DNA of 64,000 bases from Vicia villosa (GCF_029867415.1 NW_026705179.1:124001-188000), one strand, 5' to 3'. Positions 10,475-23,239 are shown, counted from the first letter of the stretch. Notes: generated from the letters alone by a model not told the origin. Numbers and translations are program-made.

Positions 10475-11911
10475 ATGGATTACGGAAGAAAGAGAGCTAG
10501 GAAATACACATTCAAAATTCCTAAGGTCGAGGAATTGGAAAAGCTTGGAAAACTGATGGCCAACCCCCAAGCTTTCAAGGAGAAGTATGGAAAACTTATG
10601 CCTCTTCTCAATACCAGCATTGTGGATGGGATCCTTCCAACTTTGGTACAATTTTACGATCCAACGTATCACTGCTTCACCTTTCTAGATTATCAACTCA
10701 TGCCTACGTTGGAGGAGTACTCTCGTCTAATTGGAATACCCGTGTACGCGTAAGATCCGTACTCCGGTTTGGAAAAGAATCCTGACGACATTATCATTGC
10801 TGCAACTACTCCCTTAAACGTAGTCGACATCAGAACTCATATGGTGAATAAAGGAGGAATTCAAGGATTACCCTCCAAGTTCCTGTTAGATCAAGCTCGG
10901 TACTTCGTCAGCATCCAAGATATGAGCGCTTTTGAGGAAATCTTGGCATTGCTCATCTACGGATTGTTTTTGTTTCCTAACATTAACGATTTCGTCGACA
11001 TCAACGCAATTAAGATCTTCTTAATTGGAAATCCATTTCCAACCTTGCTTGCGGATGCTTATCACTATGTGCATTCAAGAAACCTGCAGCGAGGAGGATT
11101 AATTACATGCTGCGTACCATTGTTATACGAATGGTTCATCTCGCACCTAACAAAGTCCAGCACTTTCTGGAACATGAGGGATGGCCTTTACTGGTCGCAG
11201 AAAATCATGTCCCTCACTCTTTCGGACATTGAGTGGTGTAGTCCTGACAACGACAAAACCAAGATCATCTTCAGTTGCGGAAGTTATCCCAACGTACCCC
11301 TTATTGGAACTAAGGGAGGAATCAGTTATAATCCAGCTTTAACTCGTCGTCAATACGGCTATCCCATGAAAAATATACCAAGTAGTATTTAATTGGAAGG
11401 TCTGTTCTTCAAGAACATCGACGATCATGGCAACATGCTGAAGAAGGAAATTGTCCAAGCCTGGCGTCTTGTTCACACAAAAGGAAGAAGATTGTTAGGA
11501 AAACAACTTTGCATCTCCCTGGATCCTTACCTTCAATGGGTACGCATCAGGGCATTCAAGCTCAGGATGCCATATCAACATCAAGAACCTATTCCCCTAA
11601 GGGAACCAATATACCTTTTTTCCACCGATGTTGAAAAACTACAAGCGGCGTTAAACAAGGTATGCCAAGAAAGGAATGCTTGGAGAAACAAGTATCAAAT
11701 CGCCAATACGGAAAACGTTGAGATTCAGAACATCCTAAGAAGGAAAGATGAGTTACTTGAAGTGCTCGATCGACAAGTGACACAAAGGTCACTTTCTCAT
11801 CATATCCCTCCTGCTTCCTGGATCATCGATCAGCTCACGTCAAAGAATGCTCAACTCAAGAAACAGAAGAAAATGTTAGAACGTGAAGTCGGCTCTTCAT
11901 CAAAGTTTTAG
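10475..11911 (+). pseudogene. Ogre ORF1, broken by two in-frame stops
   Basis: The frame from ATG at 10475 runs to TAG at 11909-11911 and is interrupted by TAA at 10751-10753 and TAA at 11390-11392; all three pieces are in the same frame. ORF1 is the extra reading frame upstream of gag that distinguishes Ogre elements; its function is unknown. The N-terminal part has basic residues followed by a globular region with repeated Trp, Tyr and Pro. The C-terminal third is charged and likely coiled coil (Glu/Lys/Gln-rich with repeated Asn-Gln). The central part resembles plant mobile-domain-like proteins, from recall only. No signal peptide or catalytic motif is visible. Confidence 0.75.
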
Positions 11912-12201
11912 AGTCCTTTCTCTATGTTTCTCTGTATTTCCCTTTTCAAAGTGTGTAAAAACGGCGTTTTCGCTTGATTAATAAAAAGTTTGATGTTTCA
12001 TAACGTAATTATGGTGTTTCCTTGAAAAACATTAACTTAATTGCACATCATGCATCGCTTTAGTTGTACGCACTGACACGAGAATTGTCGCGGATCTAAT
12101 AGTCACTTTCCTTTCTCCAGAAAAAGAGGAGGAGAAGGAGGTGAACAAAGGCATTCAAGCTGTCTCATCCATACAACACTCGTTCAAGTTGCAAGAAAAT
12201 A

Positions 12202-15200
12202 ATGGAAGACTTTGAACAAGAGAATGGAGAACTTAGAGAAGAGGTTACTACTCTCAAAGATGCTGTTGAAAGGCTCCATAGTATGGTAGAAGCCATGGTG
12301 GTTGCACAGAATCGACCAACGCCAGAAGAACCACAAAGGACTGTGGTTTCCGAGATCGTTTCTACTCCTATTCCTTAGTACCATGCCACCCACCGACCTT
12401 GGGGCATGCTGTATAACTTTATTCCAGACGGGTACATACCCCCAGTTTCTGAAGTTCCAAGAGTTACAATGGATATCCATCCACCGAGGGTTACAGAACT
12501 CTGGAAATTTAAGTTCCAAGAGCAACGACAATGGGTTATGCGCAACAAAATGCTGAGATTCCAAGATTTGCTGTCATGGCTTCTCCACAACCGATTATGT
12601 ATACTTTTCCTCCACCAGGTGGACAAGTATATCATCACGCTCCCAGTGAGGACGCTGGCGTGTATGAAAGATTGGACGAGTTCCAGGAACAGTTTCTGCA
12701 AATGCAGAAGGAACTCAAGACTCTCCGAGGACAAGATCTATTTGGAAAGAACGCTGCAGACCTCTGTCTGGTCCCAAATGCTAAGATTCCTCACAAATTC
12801 AAAGTACCAGAGTTCGAGAAGTACAAAGGGAATTCATGCCCACAAAGTCACCTCGTGATGTACGCTCGAAGGATGTCAACTCAGACTGATAATCAACAAT
12901 TGCTCATTCATTATTTTCAAGACAGCCTGACTAGTGCTGCACTCAAATGGTACATGAACTTAGACAGTTCAGAGATTCGTACTTTTCGAGACCTCGGAGA
13001 GGCCTTCGTCAAACAGTATAAGTACAATCTGGATATGGCTCCCGACAGAGATCAACTCCGGGCCATGACTCAAAAGGATAGAGAAAGCTTCAAGGAATAC
13101 GCTCAGAGATGGCGTGAAGTTGCTGCTCAAATTTGTCCACCACTTGAAGAGAAAGAAATGACTAAAATCTATCTCAAGATTTTGAGTCCATTCTACTACG
13201 GACGAATGGTTGCGAGTGCACCAAGTGACTTTACAGAGATGGTAAACATGGGTGTACGTTTAGAAGAAGCAGTTCGAGAAGGACGTTTGAACAAAGAACC
13301 AGAATCTTCTATTGGTCCGAGAAAATATGGAAGTTCTTTCCAGAAGAAAAAGGATCAAGATGTCAGCAATGTCTTGCACAAAGTAAAGAAGAAGTTTTCA
13401 CCTCAAGTTCCTACAATAACTCCGGTTGTTAACTCAGTGCCAACTTATCAACCTCAGGTTTCGCAACAACCATTTCAACAAAGGTCGCAGCAACCTCAGC
13501 AGCAGGTTCGACCCCCAAATTACGACAATCGGGTTTCAAGGTATCCTCCCTTTGACCCCGTGCCAATGCTTTATGCGGATTTGTTTCCAACACTACTGGC
13601 GAAAGGACTCATTCAGACAAAGAATCCTCCAAATCCTGCATATGAATCATCACATTGGTTCAAGGCTGACCAATCTTGTCCTTATCATAAGGGGGCACCA
13701 GGTCACAGCATTGAGAACTGTTTCAGTTTCAAGGCCGACGTTCAAAGATTAGTGAAGAGCGGAATGCTATCCTTCAAAGATACTAATCCTAACGTCCAAG
13801 CAAATCCTTTTCCGCAACATAAAGAAGCTTCAGTAAATCTGATAGATCAACACCCCAACGTCATTCAAATCTACGACATTCGTCAAATAGGGGAGAATCT
13901 TGTCAAGATGTATGCTAGACAAGCTGGATACGGCCATGTACCACCTCACAACTACTTCAGGTGTGAAATTTGTCCAAAGAATAACCAAGGATGTGTTGTA
14001 GTTCAAGCTGCATTACAAGAACAAATGGACTTAGGATGGATTCAACACATCCGAGTCAAAAATGAGTACGACGTCAACATGGTTCAGGGATGTCCAGGAG
14101 AATACAAAATCTACAAAGTTGAAGATCTCGAAGGATCGGTAGCCAGGTTCCATAAGACTTTAAATGGACTTTCCTACTTTGGAACGGATTTCCATCCTTA
14201 CAGTAGATGCAGAATTTGTCGAAGAAATTCACGAGGGTGTTTGCGCGTTCGCAACGACATTCAGAAACTGATGGATGATAATACCATTATAGTTCTTGCC
14301 AACAGAGAAGATGTCGAAGTCTTTACTGTATCTCCTCGAATTAATCAAGATGAACCATTGCAAGTCAAGTATGACAGTAGAAAGACAGCAATTTCTCCAT
14401 TAGTCATCTACTTACCAGGTCCTGTACCGTATGAGTCTAGCAAGGCTATACCATACAAGTACAACGCTACATTCATTGAAAATGGTAAGGAAAAACCATT
14501 ACCATCTGTTGTCAACATTGATGATGTTAGTCGAGTCACTAGAAGTGGACGAGTCTTCAACAGAACAACAGAAAATGTGGAGAAACCTTTGGAAGAAGCA
14601 CCACGTAGGCAAGACAATCATCCGACCAATGCTACTCAAGCGAAAGAAAATGATGAGATCTTGAAATTAATCCAGAGGAGTGAATACAATATTGTAGACC
14701 AGCTGCTACATACTCTGTCTAGGATATCTGTTCTCTCCCTACTATTGAGTTCTGAAGCTCATAGGGAAGCTCTACAGAAAGTTTTGGAACAAGCTTTCGT
14801 AGAACCTGGTGTTACTGTATGGCAATTCAACAACATCATTGCCAACATCTCCGCAGGAACTAACCTGAGTTTCTGTGACGAAGATCTTCCTGAAGAAGGA
14901 GTGGACCACAATCTTCCACTTCACATCTCAGTTAGCTGCATGGATGATGTACTCACAGGAGTCCTAATAGACAATGGATCCTCTCTCAATGTCATGCCGA
15001 AATCAACATTATCAAGATTATCGTTCAAAGATTACCCGCTGAGGGACAGGCATGTCATCGTCAAAGCATTCGATGGATCGAGGAAGTCAGTTTTTGGAGA
15101 AGTAGATCTTCCCATAACTATTGGACCTCAAACTTTCAAAATCACTTTCCAAGTTATGGATATCCCGACACAATACAGTTGTTTGCTAGGTCGCCCGTGG

Positions 15201-16094
15201 ATTCATGAGGCTGGGGCAATTACTTCAACACTTCATCAGAAACTGATGTTCATAAGAAATGACAAATCGGTAACCGTATGTGGAGAACGAGCTCTGATCG
15301 TCAGCAACCTGTCATCATTCTCCGACATAGAACCAAAAGAAGTCGCTGGAACTAAGTTCCAAGCACTTTCCTTGGACAAGGAAAAAGGAAAGGAGAGAGC
15401 AGCGTCTTTTTCTTCTTACAAAGATGCAATCCAAGTTGTAAAGGATGGCACTACCAGTGGTTGGGGGCACATTAATATTCCTACCAATAACAAGAACAGA
15501 ACAGGAGTTGGATTCATTCCAACATAATCAAAGGCTATTCCAGGAATTGAGGTAGTTCTTCCAATTCAAGAAACTTTCTGCATTGGAGGTTTTCTTCAAC
15601 CTGTTCAACAAACAGTCAATACCATCGGTACGGAAAACACTGATAAGAATTTTGAAGTGGAATGTATGTCCTACCTTCTCGAGGCAGGATACATATCCTT
15701 ATTAGTGCCTGATTCACCTTACTGTTATCCAACTAAAGGATCTGAAAGTAAGACTCAACCAAGCAATGAAGAAGTTACAAACAGCTTCACCACCAGAAGT
15801 CATGGTTCATCAGAAGAAGTTCCTCCTATCCCCGAAGAAACTTGGGATATATTAGGAGAACCAAGCAGAAAATTCGACTATATGGTGAAATACTCCGCTC
15901 CCGAAAGTTCAAAAATCTCTCTTGAAGACATTGTTCCGACTGGATGGAACATTGATTACGAGAAGAGGATGATCTCGAAAGTGTCTCCGACAACGAGTCT
16001 CTCCATTCAGAAGATTGGAAGTTTCCTCAAAAGAAAGTCTGACATACTCCACTTGGAAATGGGTATGCTCACACCGCTCAGTCTGCTGAAGTAG
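12202..16094 (+). pseudogene. Ogre gag-protease, broken
   Basis: ATG at 12202 opens a coiled-coil-like N-terminus that ends at TAG 12376-12378. The frame then reads on to about 12490 and shifts into the long frame 12513-15524. This contains the retrotransposon gag domain (about 12750-13310), a Gln/Pro-rich linker, two Cys/His clusters (about 13670-14230) and an aspartic protease around 14910-15250. The protease active-site triplet is Asp-Asn-Gly (14970-14978), not the usual Asp-Thr/Ser-Gly. I recall Asn as normal in the Tat clade. TAA at 15525-15527 is followed by the same frame, open to 16094, so the protein originally reached further. Role: structural capsid protein and maturation protease of virus-like particles. 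Confidence 0.85.
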
Positions 16095-16610
16095 AAGAAG
16101 ATCGTCTAAGTGTTGAAAAGACAGTGGTTGGTAAATCAAGACCTACCACAGGCCAACTTAAGCCTAAGGTTCCAAATTACCTAGTGCACAATGGGGTTCG
16201 CCACTATTGGACAGCTGTTGAAGTTTCGACTGTTGTTCGCACTCCTAAGTAGGAACTTTCACCGTTATTTTGTCCTCTCACCATAGCCCAGGGCGAAGAG
16301 ATGTTTCATAGGGCTTTGCATTTTACTATTTCTTAGAAAATGTCCCTCTTTGCTTCGCCCAAAGCAATAGAGTTTTGTTTTATAGGGTCTTTGTTTCAAG
16401 AAATGACTGTCAATAAATAAAAATGTCATTTTGTTCCTTCGTTAGTTTTTCCCTTTTCTTTTTTCGGAAATTGGTAATCCTAAAAAACACCCTTAAAAAA
16501 CATCAAAAATTCTATTAACTGCATACACCGAGTCTTCCCTCGTTGTCTAAATAAAATCATCACACATATGCAGATTAATCATAAAACACCCCGTTGAAAC
16601 GTGCGATCGT
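16095..16610 (+). other. Intron-like spacer between gag-protease and RT
   Basis: About 500 bases, T-rich and stop-rich, separate gag-protease from the RT frame. Ogre elements are known to splice an intron at this place, joining protease to RT. A plausible acceptor is ATATGCAG ending at 16573. The donor could not be chosen by eye. An alternative is plain decay of a once-continuous frame. Confidence 0.5.
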
Positions 16611-19600
16611 ATGACTTATCTAAGCTTTGGGTTTCCTGTATTCGAGGCAGAGGAAGAAGAAGATGAAGAAATATCAAAGGAAATTTCACGTTTACTTCAA
16701 CAAAAGGAAGAAGCCATTCAGCCATACAATGAGCCTCTAGAGATCATTAACCTTGGTTCCGATGGAAACAGAAAAGAGGTTAAGATTGGAGCTTCGCTCA
16801 GTTCAGAGATCAGAGAGAGTTTGATACAACTGCTCAGAGAATTCTCAGATGTCTTCGCTTGGTCCTATTAGGATATGCCAGGGTTGGATACCAGTATAGT
16901 GGAGCATTATTTACCATTGAAACCAGAATTCCCTCCGGTCAAGCAAAAATTGAGAAGGACTCATCCGGAGATGGCCATGAAAATCAAAGAGGAAGTTCAA
17001 AAGCAAATCAACGCTGGTTTCCTCGTCACTTCAGAATACCCTCGGTGGTTAGCTAACATTGTTCCCGTTCCTAAGAAAGACGGAAAAGTCCTCATGTGCA
17101 TGGACTACAAAGATTTGAACAAAGCTAACCCTAAGGATGATTTTCCTTTACAACATATTGACATGTTGGTTGACAGCACAGCAAAATTCAAAGTTTTCTC
17201 ATTTATGGACGCATTTTAAAGATACAACCAGATCAAGATGGCACCTGAAGACATGGAGAAAACAGCTTTCATCACCCCCTGGGGAACGTTCTGCTACTGT
17301 GTTATGCCTTTTGGACTAAAGAACGCAGGGGCAACTTATCAAAGAGCCATGACTACACTTTTCCACGACATGATGCATAAGGAAGTGGAAGTCTATGTGG
17401 ATGACATGATTGCCAAATCAGAAGGTGAGGAAGATCACATACAAAATCTGACAAAGTTATTTCAACGCTTACAGAAGTTTCAGCTTCGCCTGAATCCCAA
17501 CAAGTGTACCTTTGGTGTCTACTCAGGAAAACTCCTTGGTTTCATCGTCAGTAAACGAGGAATTGAAGTAGATCCGGATAAAGTCAAGGCAATTCAAGAA
17601 ATGCCTTCGCCCAGAACCGAGAAACAAGTTAGAGGATTTCTTGGACGTCTGAATTACATTTCGAGATTCATATATCTCATGACAGAAACTTGTGCTCCAA
17701 TTTTCAAGCTTCTACGGAAAAATCAAAGTTGCGTCTGGACAGACGAATGTCAGAAAGCGTTCGACAGCATTAATGAATATCTGCTCGAACCACCTATCTT
17801 GTCTCCTCCAGTGGAAGAAAGACCTTTGATAATGTACTTAACCATCTTAGAAGATTCCATGGGTTGTGTCCTTGGACAACAAGACGAGACAAAAAGAAAA
17901 GAGCATGCCATCTACTACCTGAGCAAGAAATTCACTGACTGTGAATCCCGCTACTCCATGCTCGAGAAAACCTGTTGTGCTTTGTCTTGGGCTGCCAAGC
18001 GTCTCCGCCAGTACATGATTCGACATACTACTTGTTTGATCTCCCATATGGATCCAATCAAGTACATCTTTGAGAAGCCTGCCTTAACTGGGAGAATTGC
18101 CCGTTGGCAGATGTTGTTATCAGAATATGACATTGAGTATCACGCACAGAAAGCCGTGAAAGGAAGTATCCTAGCTGAGCACTTGGCTCACGACCCACTC
18201 AATGGTCATGAATCAACCAGTTTTGACTTTCCGGACGAGGACGTCATGTACCTCAAGATGAAAGATTACGACGAGCCACTACCAGACGAAGGACCTGAGA
18301 TAGGATCCCAATGGAGCTTAATTTTTGACGGAGCCGTCAATGCTTATGGACGAGGAATTGGGGCAATCATTGTTACCCCTCGAGGTACCCATATTCCACT
18401 TACCCCCAGATTAACTTTCAAATGCACAAACAATGAGGCCGAATATGAAGCTTGCATCATGGGTCTCGAAGAAGTCGTGGATCTAAGAATCAAACACTTG
18501 GATGTATACGGAGATTCTGCTTTGGTCATCAATCAAATCAAAGGAGAATGGGAAACACGCCAACCTGGGCTAATCCCTTACAAAGACTACGCGAGAAGAT
18601 TGTTACCATTCTTCGATAGGGTAGATTTTCATCACATTCCTCGTGAAGAAAATAACTTGGCTGATGCATTAGCCACACTCTCTTCCATGATTAAGATAAA
18701 TCATTGGAATGACATTCCTCGGATCGATGTCATGCGCCAGGATAGGCCCGCTCATGTTTTCACAGTAGAAGCAATCATCGACGACAAACCTTGGTATCAC
18801 GACATCAAGAACTTTCTTCAAAGGAAAGAGTACCCTCTTGGGGCATCAAAGAAAGATAGAAATACTTTGAGAAAGTTAGCTGGCAGATTCTTCTTGAATG
18901 AAGATGTTCTGTACAAAAGAAATTTTGACATGGTTCTGCTCAGATGCGTTGACAAGAAAGAAGAAGAAATACTCATGAGAGAAATACATGAAGGTTCCTT
19001 TGGTACTCACACCAATGGACACACCATGACAAGGAAAATACTGAGAGCAGGATATTATTGGCTGACAATGGAGTCAGATTGCTACCAGTATGCAAAGAGG
19101 TGTCACAAATGTCAGATCTACGCTGATAGGATTCATGTGCCACCATCTCTTCTCAACATACTCTCTTCCCCTTGGCCTTTCTCCATGTGGGGAATCAACA
19201 TGATTGGAATGATCGAGCCAAAAGCGTCCAACGGACATCGCTTCATCTTGGTAGCCATAGACTATTTCACCAAGTGGGTCGAAGCAGCTTCGTGCGCAAA
19301 CGTCACAAGACAAGTTGTCGTCAGGTTTATCAAGAATCACATCATCTGTCGCTACGGTATTCCTAGCAAGATAATCACTGACAATGGGTCAAATTTGAAT
19401 AACAAAATGATGAAGGAGCTTTGTGAAGAGTTCAAGATTGAACATCACAACTCATCTCCTTACAGACCGAAGATGAATGGGGCTGTAGAAGCGGCTAACA
19501 AAAACATCAAGAAAATCATTCAGAAAATGGTCATCACTTACAAAGATTGGCATGAAATGCTCCCGTATGCTCTTCATGGTTACCGTACATCTGTACGTAC

Positions 19601-20039
19601 TTCGACTGGAGCAACTCCTTTCTCCCTTGTATATGGCATGGAGGCAGTCCTACCCAAAGAGGTTGAGATCCCATCAATGAGAGTCTTGATGGAGGCAAAA
19701 TTAACAGAAGTCGAGTGGTGTCAAAGCTGATTCGATGAATTGAACTTAATCAAAGAAAAGCGCATGACAGCTATATGCCACGGACAGCTATATCAACAAA
19801 GAATGAAGAAAGCTTTCGACAAAAAGGTTCGACCTTGCACAATCAAAGAAGGCGACCTTGTACTCAAAAAGATTAAATCTTTTCTCACAGATTCGAGAGG
19901 TAAATGGACTCCCAATTATGACGGCACATACGTGGTCAAGAGAGTTTTCTCAGGAGGAGCCTTAATACTCACGACTATGGATGGAGAAGAATTCACCCGT
20001 CCTGTGAACGTCGACGCAGTCAAGAAATACTTAGCCTAA
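16611..20039 (+). pseudogene. Ogre pol: RT, two RNase H domains, integrase; three in-frame stops
   Basis: One frame runs to TAA 20037-20039, interrupted by TAG 16869-16871, TAA 17217-17219 and TGA 19728-19730. Order: RT with Tyr-Val-Asp-Asp (17394-17405); the usual Ty3-type RNase H (about 17730-18030); a second RNase H (about 18300-18690) with DGA, an EAEYEA-like block, GDS and a final ADALA motif; integrase with His-His-Cys-Cys finger (about 18985-19120). The dual RNase H is diagnostic for the Tat clade. The integrase catalytic triad is altered: the first position is Asn (19197-19199), while Asp (19380-19382) and Glu (19488-19490) are present with 35 residues between. No chromodomain is seen at the C-terminus. 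Confidence 0.92.
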
Positions 20040-20059
20040 ATAATTAAAAGAACAGCTCG

Positions 20060-20208
20060 CTAAGTTGAAAACTCGTAAAGAGCGACTTAGGCAAAAAAAA
20101 GCGTCTCGGTGAATCGAAAACCCGAAAGGGCGATTCAGGCAAAAATTAGAGACATAAAAAATATATAATTAATCCCGGTAGACTTAAAACCCGAAAGGGA
20201 TAGTCTAC
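20060..20208 (+). repeat. Three covarying hairpins directly after pol
   Basis: Hairpin 1: CTAAGTTG (20060-20067) pairs CGACTTAG (20083-20090), inner CTC/GAG. Hairpin 2: TGAATCG (20110-20116) pairs CGATTCA (20131-20137), inner CCC-GAAA-GGG. Hairpin 3: GTAGACT (20178-20184) pairs AGTCTAC (20202-20208), inner CCC-GAAA-GGG. The AAAA between outer and inner stems and a following GGCAAAA or CGCAAAA are shared. Outer stems differ completely yet stay paired. GAAA is a GNRA tetraloop. They begin 21 bases after the pol stop codon. Confidence 0.75.
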
Positions 20209-21120
20209 GCAAAAGTTAGGGATATATGGCAAGTAATTGTGTTCAGGACAAACTTGATCATTCAGAAAATCCATAGCGGAGTATTCATCATCAGTAGGTC
20301 ATCTTCTACGAAGCACGAATACAGAACAACTCCGAGTGGAAGGGAAAGATAACGGTCGTCGCGTTTCATTGTAGCCCTTTCCCAAAATTACCAATTTCCA
20401 ACTTTGTAAATACTCTATGGGATCAAGCCTTTGGCTGGTCACCGTTCCATAAATAATAATTTGAGCTTTGTGCCTTTTCTTTGCAATCGAGTCTTATTCA
20501 GTTTCTTAAAATGCGTTTTAAGTTTAAACAGTCATTTTCTTGAAACAAATGTTTTCATAAATAAAATGACTTTACTGGCAAGATAAAGGTGAATTTTCTT
20601 TCTGAGGATTACAAACAATAGGAAGAATGCAAACAGTTGCTCCGAAAACGGTTGAGACTCCGGGAACAAATTTCCCCACGAGATCGCTTTGCGAACATCT
20701 CCCGATGACGAATCTTCACTTCAATTCATATCACTCACTTCAAAACAGCGGGCAACTGATAACGAGGTATCCCCAACAGAGTGCAAGGTACATATTGCAA
20801 GAAGAAGACATCTTCTGATTAACAAAGATCCAAGTCGTATTATAGGATTTCACATCCACGACAATTCTATTCACATTCACTTTACATTTTATAATCATCA
20901 TAATATTCATGCATACTGCACACATCATAAATGCATATTTATTATGGTTTAGTTAGGCTTTAATCCTGCTATTGCTCGAATCACTTGGATATCTGCTCAA
21001 GTTTCCCCTACGAGGATTGAAAGAACCTTCCTCTTCGTGATGACGGTTCATACACAAGGATTCCCCAGCAAGTCAGCAAGCGGTAATCTCCCTCAAAGAG
21101 ATAGTTTGTTCACTACTGTT
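20209..21120 (+). other. Ogre 3' UTR, non-repetitive part
   Basis: About 900 bases with no coding frame of recognisable family. It continues to the start of the tandem array. I see no clear element inside. Confidence 0.55.
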
Positions 21121-22720
21121 GTTATCCCCAAGCAAGGTCGACAGTTGGCAATCTTCTCCGGAAGATAGTTTGTCCATTTTCGGAATCTTTATTTCAAGTC
21201 AGCAAATGGCAGTCTCTTTCAGCAGAAGACAGTTTGTTCCCCTAGAGATAACGGATGGCAGTCTTCTTCACGAAGACAATTCATTTAAGGATTCCTTATT
21301 TAAAGTCAGCAAATGGCAGTCTCTTTCAGCAGAAGACAGTTTGCTCACTTTTTCCTAAGCCGGGTCAACAAATGGTAGTCTCTTTCGCAGAAGACAGTTC
21401 GTTCAGCTTAAGGATCTCTCAATAGGGTTGGCAAATGGCAGTCTCTTTCAGCAGAAGACAGTTTGTTCCCCTAGAGATAACGGATGGCAGTCTTCTTCAC
21501 GAAGATAGTTCGTTTAAGGATTCCTTATTTAAAGTCAGCAAATGGCAGTCTCTTTCAGTATAAGACAATTTGCTCACTTTTTCCTAAGTCGGGTCAACGA
21601 ATGGCAGTCTCTTTCGCAGAAGACAGTTCGTTCCGCTTAAGGATCTCTCAACAGGGTTGGCAAATGGCAGTCTCTTTCAGTAGAAGACAGTTTGTTCCCC
21701 TAGAGATAACGGATGGCAGTCTTCTTCACGAAGATAGTTCGTTTAAGGATTCCTTATTTAAAGTCAGCAAATGGCAGTCTCTTTTAGCAGAAGACAGTTT
21801 GCTCACTTTTTCCTAAGCCGGGTCAACGAATGGTAGTCTCTTTCGCAGAAGACAGTTCGTTCAGCTTAAGGATCTCTCAATAGGGTTGGCAAATGGAAGT
21901 CTCTTTCAGCAGAAGACAGTTTGTTCCCCTAGAGATAACGGATGGCAGTCTTCTTCACGAAGATAGTTCGTTTAAGGATTCCTTATTTAAAGTCAGCAAA
22001 TGGCAGTCTCTTTCAGTATAAGACAATTTGCTCACTTTTTCCTAAGTCGGGTCAACGAATGGCAGTCTCTTTCGCAGAAGACAGTTCATTCCGCTTAAGG
22101 ATCTCTCAACAGGGTTGGCAAATGGCAGTCTCTTTCAGTAGAAGACAGTTTGTTCCCCTAGAGATAACGGATGGCAGTCTTCTTCACGAAGATAGTTCGT
22201 TTAAGGATTCCTTATTTCAAGTCAGCAAATGGCAGTCTCTTTCAGCAGAAGACAGTTTGCTCACTTTCTCCCAAGTGGAGATAACGGATGGTAGTCTTCT
22301 TCACGAAGACAGTTCGTTTAAGGATTCCACAGCAAGGTTGGCAAATGGCAGTCTCTTTCAGCAGAAGACAGTTTGTTCCCCTAGCAATTGGCAAATGGCA
22401 GTCTTTCCCAAGAAAGACAGTTTGTCTGTTTAATACCCAAGGAATCAACAAATGGCAGTTTCTTTGCAAGAAACAATTTGTCTGCTTCCGAGATGTTTCA
22501 TCCCCATTAGGGTCAACAAATATCAGTTTTCCTCCTAAGAAAACATTTTGTTAATTTCCCAGCGAAGTCAGTAAATGGCAGTCTTCTTCAAAAGATAGTT
22601 CAGATTCCTCAGCAGAATTGACAAATGGCAGTTTTCTTACTAGAAAGCAGTTTGTTAATTCCCCAGCATAAGTCGATGAATGGCAGTTTTCGTTCCAAAA
22701 ATAGTTCGTCCACTTTCAAG
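21121..22720 (+). repeat. Ogre 3' UTR tandem hairpin array
   Basis: Units of roughly 50-60 bases centred on AATGGCAGTCT...AGACAGTTTGTT alternate in types and form a higher-order repeat of 458 bases (21484 and 21942 begin near-identical blocks). Each unit folds as an outer stem (e.g. AACGAA/TTCGTT, AACAAA/TTTGTT), an internal loop TGGCA against AG or CAG, and an inner stem. Inner stems vary in compensating pairs: ATCTTC/GAAGAT (21151-21166), GTCTTTC/GAAAGAC (22401-22418), GTTTCT/AGAAAC (22458-22474), GTTTTC/GAAAAC (22526-22544). Variable 3' UTR tandem repeats are known in Ogre; I know of no description of the folding pattern. Confidence 0.8.
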
Positions 22721-23239
22721 AAAATTCATTAGCTCCTTAAAAGGATGCACGATTATATGGCATCCCTTCGAAGACGTCACATTGAAGAAAGGTATGATAA
22801 AGTTTCTTGTCATCCGTCAAATGGCATCTCTCCAACGGACGCTGGTGAGAAGTTTGACGAGGAAACAAACCTTTGGGGATTTTTCTCTTTATCTGAGATA
22901 TCGTCCAAAAGCACAACTAAGACCAGTTTCGCAATCGGACATCCGAAACAAGGGAAGTGGTTTACCTTTTTCTAAGTATCAACACTTGGTCAAAGAAGAT
23001 GGATTGTGCACTCTACATTGCCATCCATTCACCAGAATTTGCATGAGCACATTTCTGCAGGAGTTTGTCTCCCTATCCCCCGCATAATGCGACGAAGGGA
23101 CCAAGTCATGCACGAGGATTTCATTATCAACGCAACATCTCAAGGACGCCCAAAATTCGGGCATTCTTTGGTATTTAAGTCTCTTTCACTCAGGAGAAAT
23201 CGAGATATCAATCTCTCTCCTTCCAGTTGAAAGAAACTT
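22721..23239 (+). other. Ogre 3' UTR between the array and the PPT
   Basis: About 520 bases. Short open frames exist but match no family I recognise. It contains further divergent remnants of the array motif at its start. Confidence 0.5.

Noticed and set aside
17847..19340. Minus-strand open frames opposite pol
   Set aside because: Shadows of the pol coding strand.
21119..22554. Several open frames over the Ogre 3' UTR array
   Set aside because: They repeat with the 458-base period and simply translate the tandem repeat; no start context or family resemblance.
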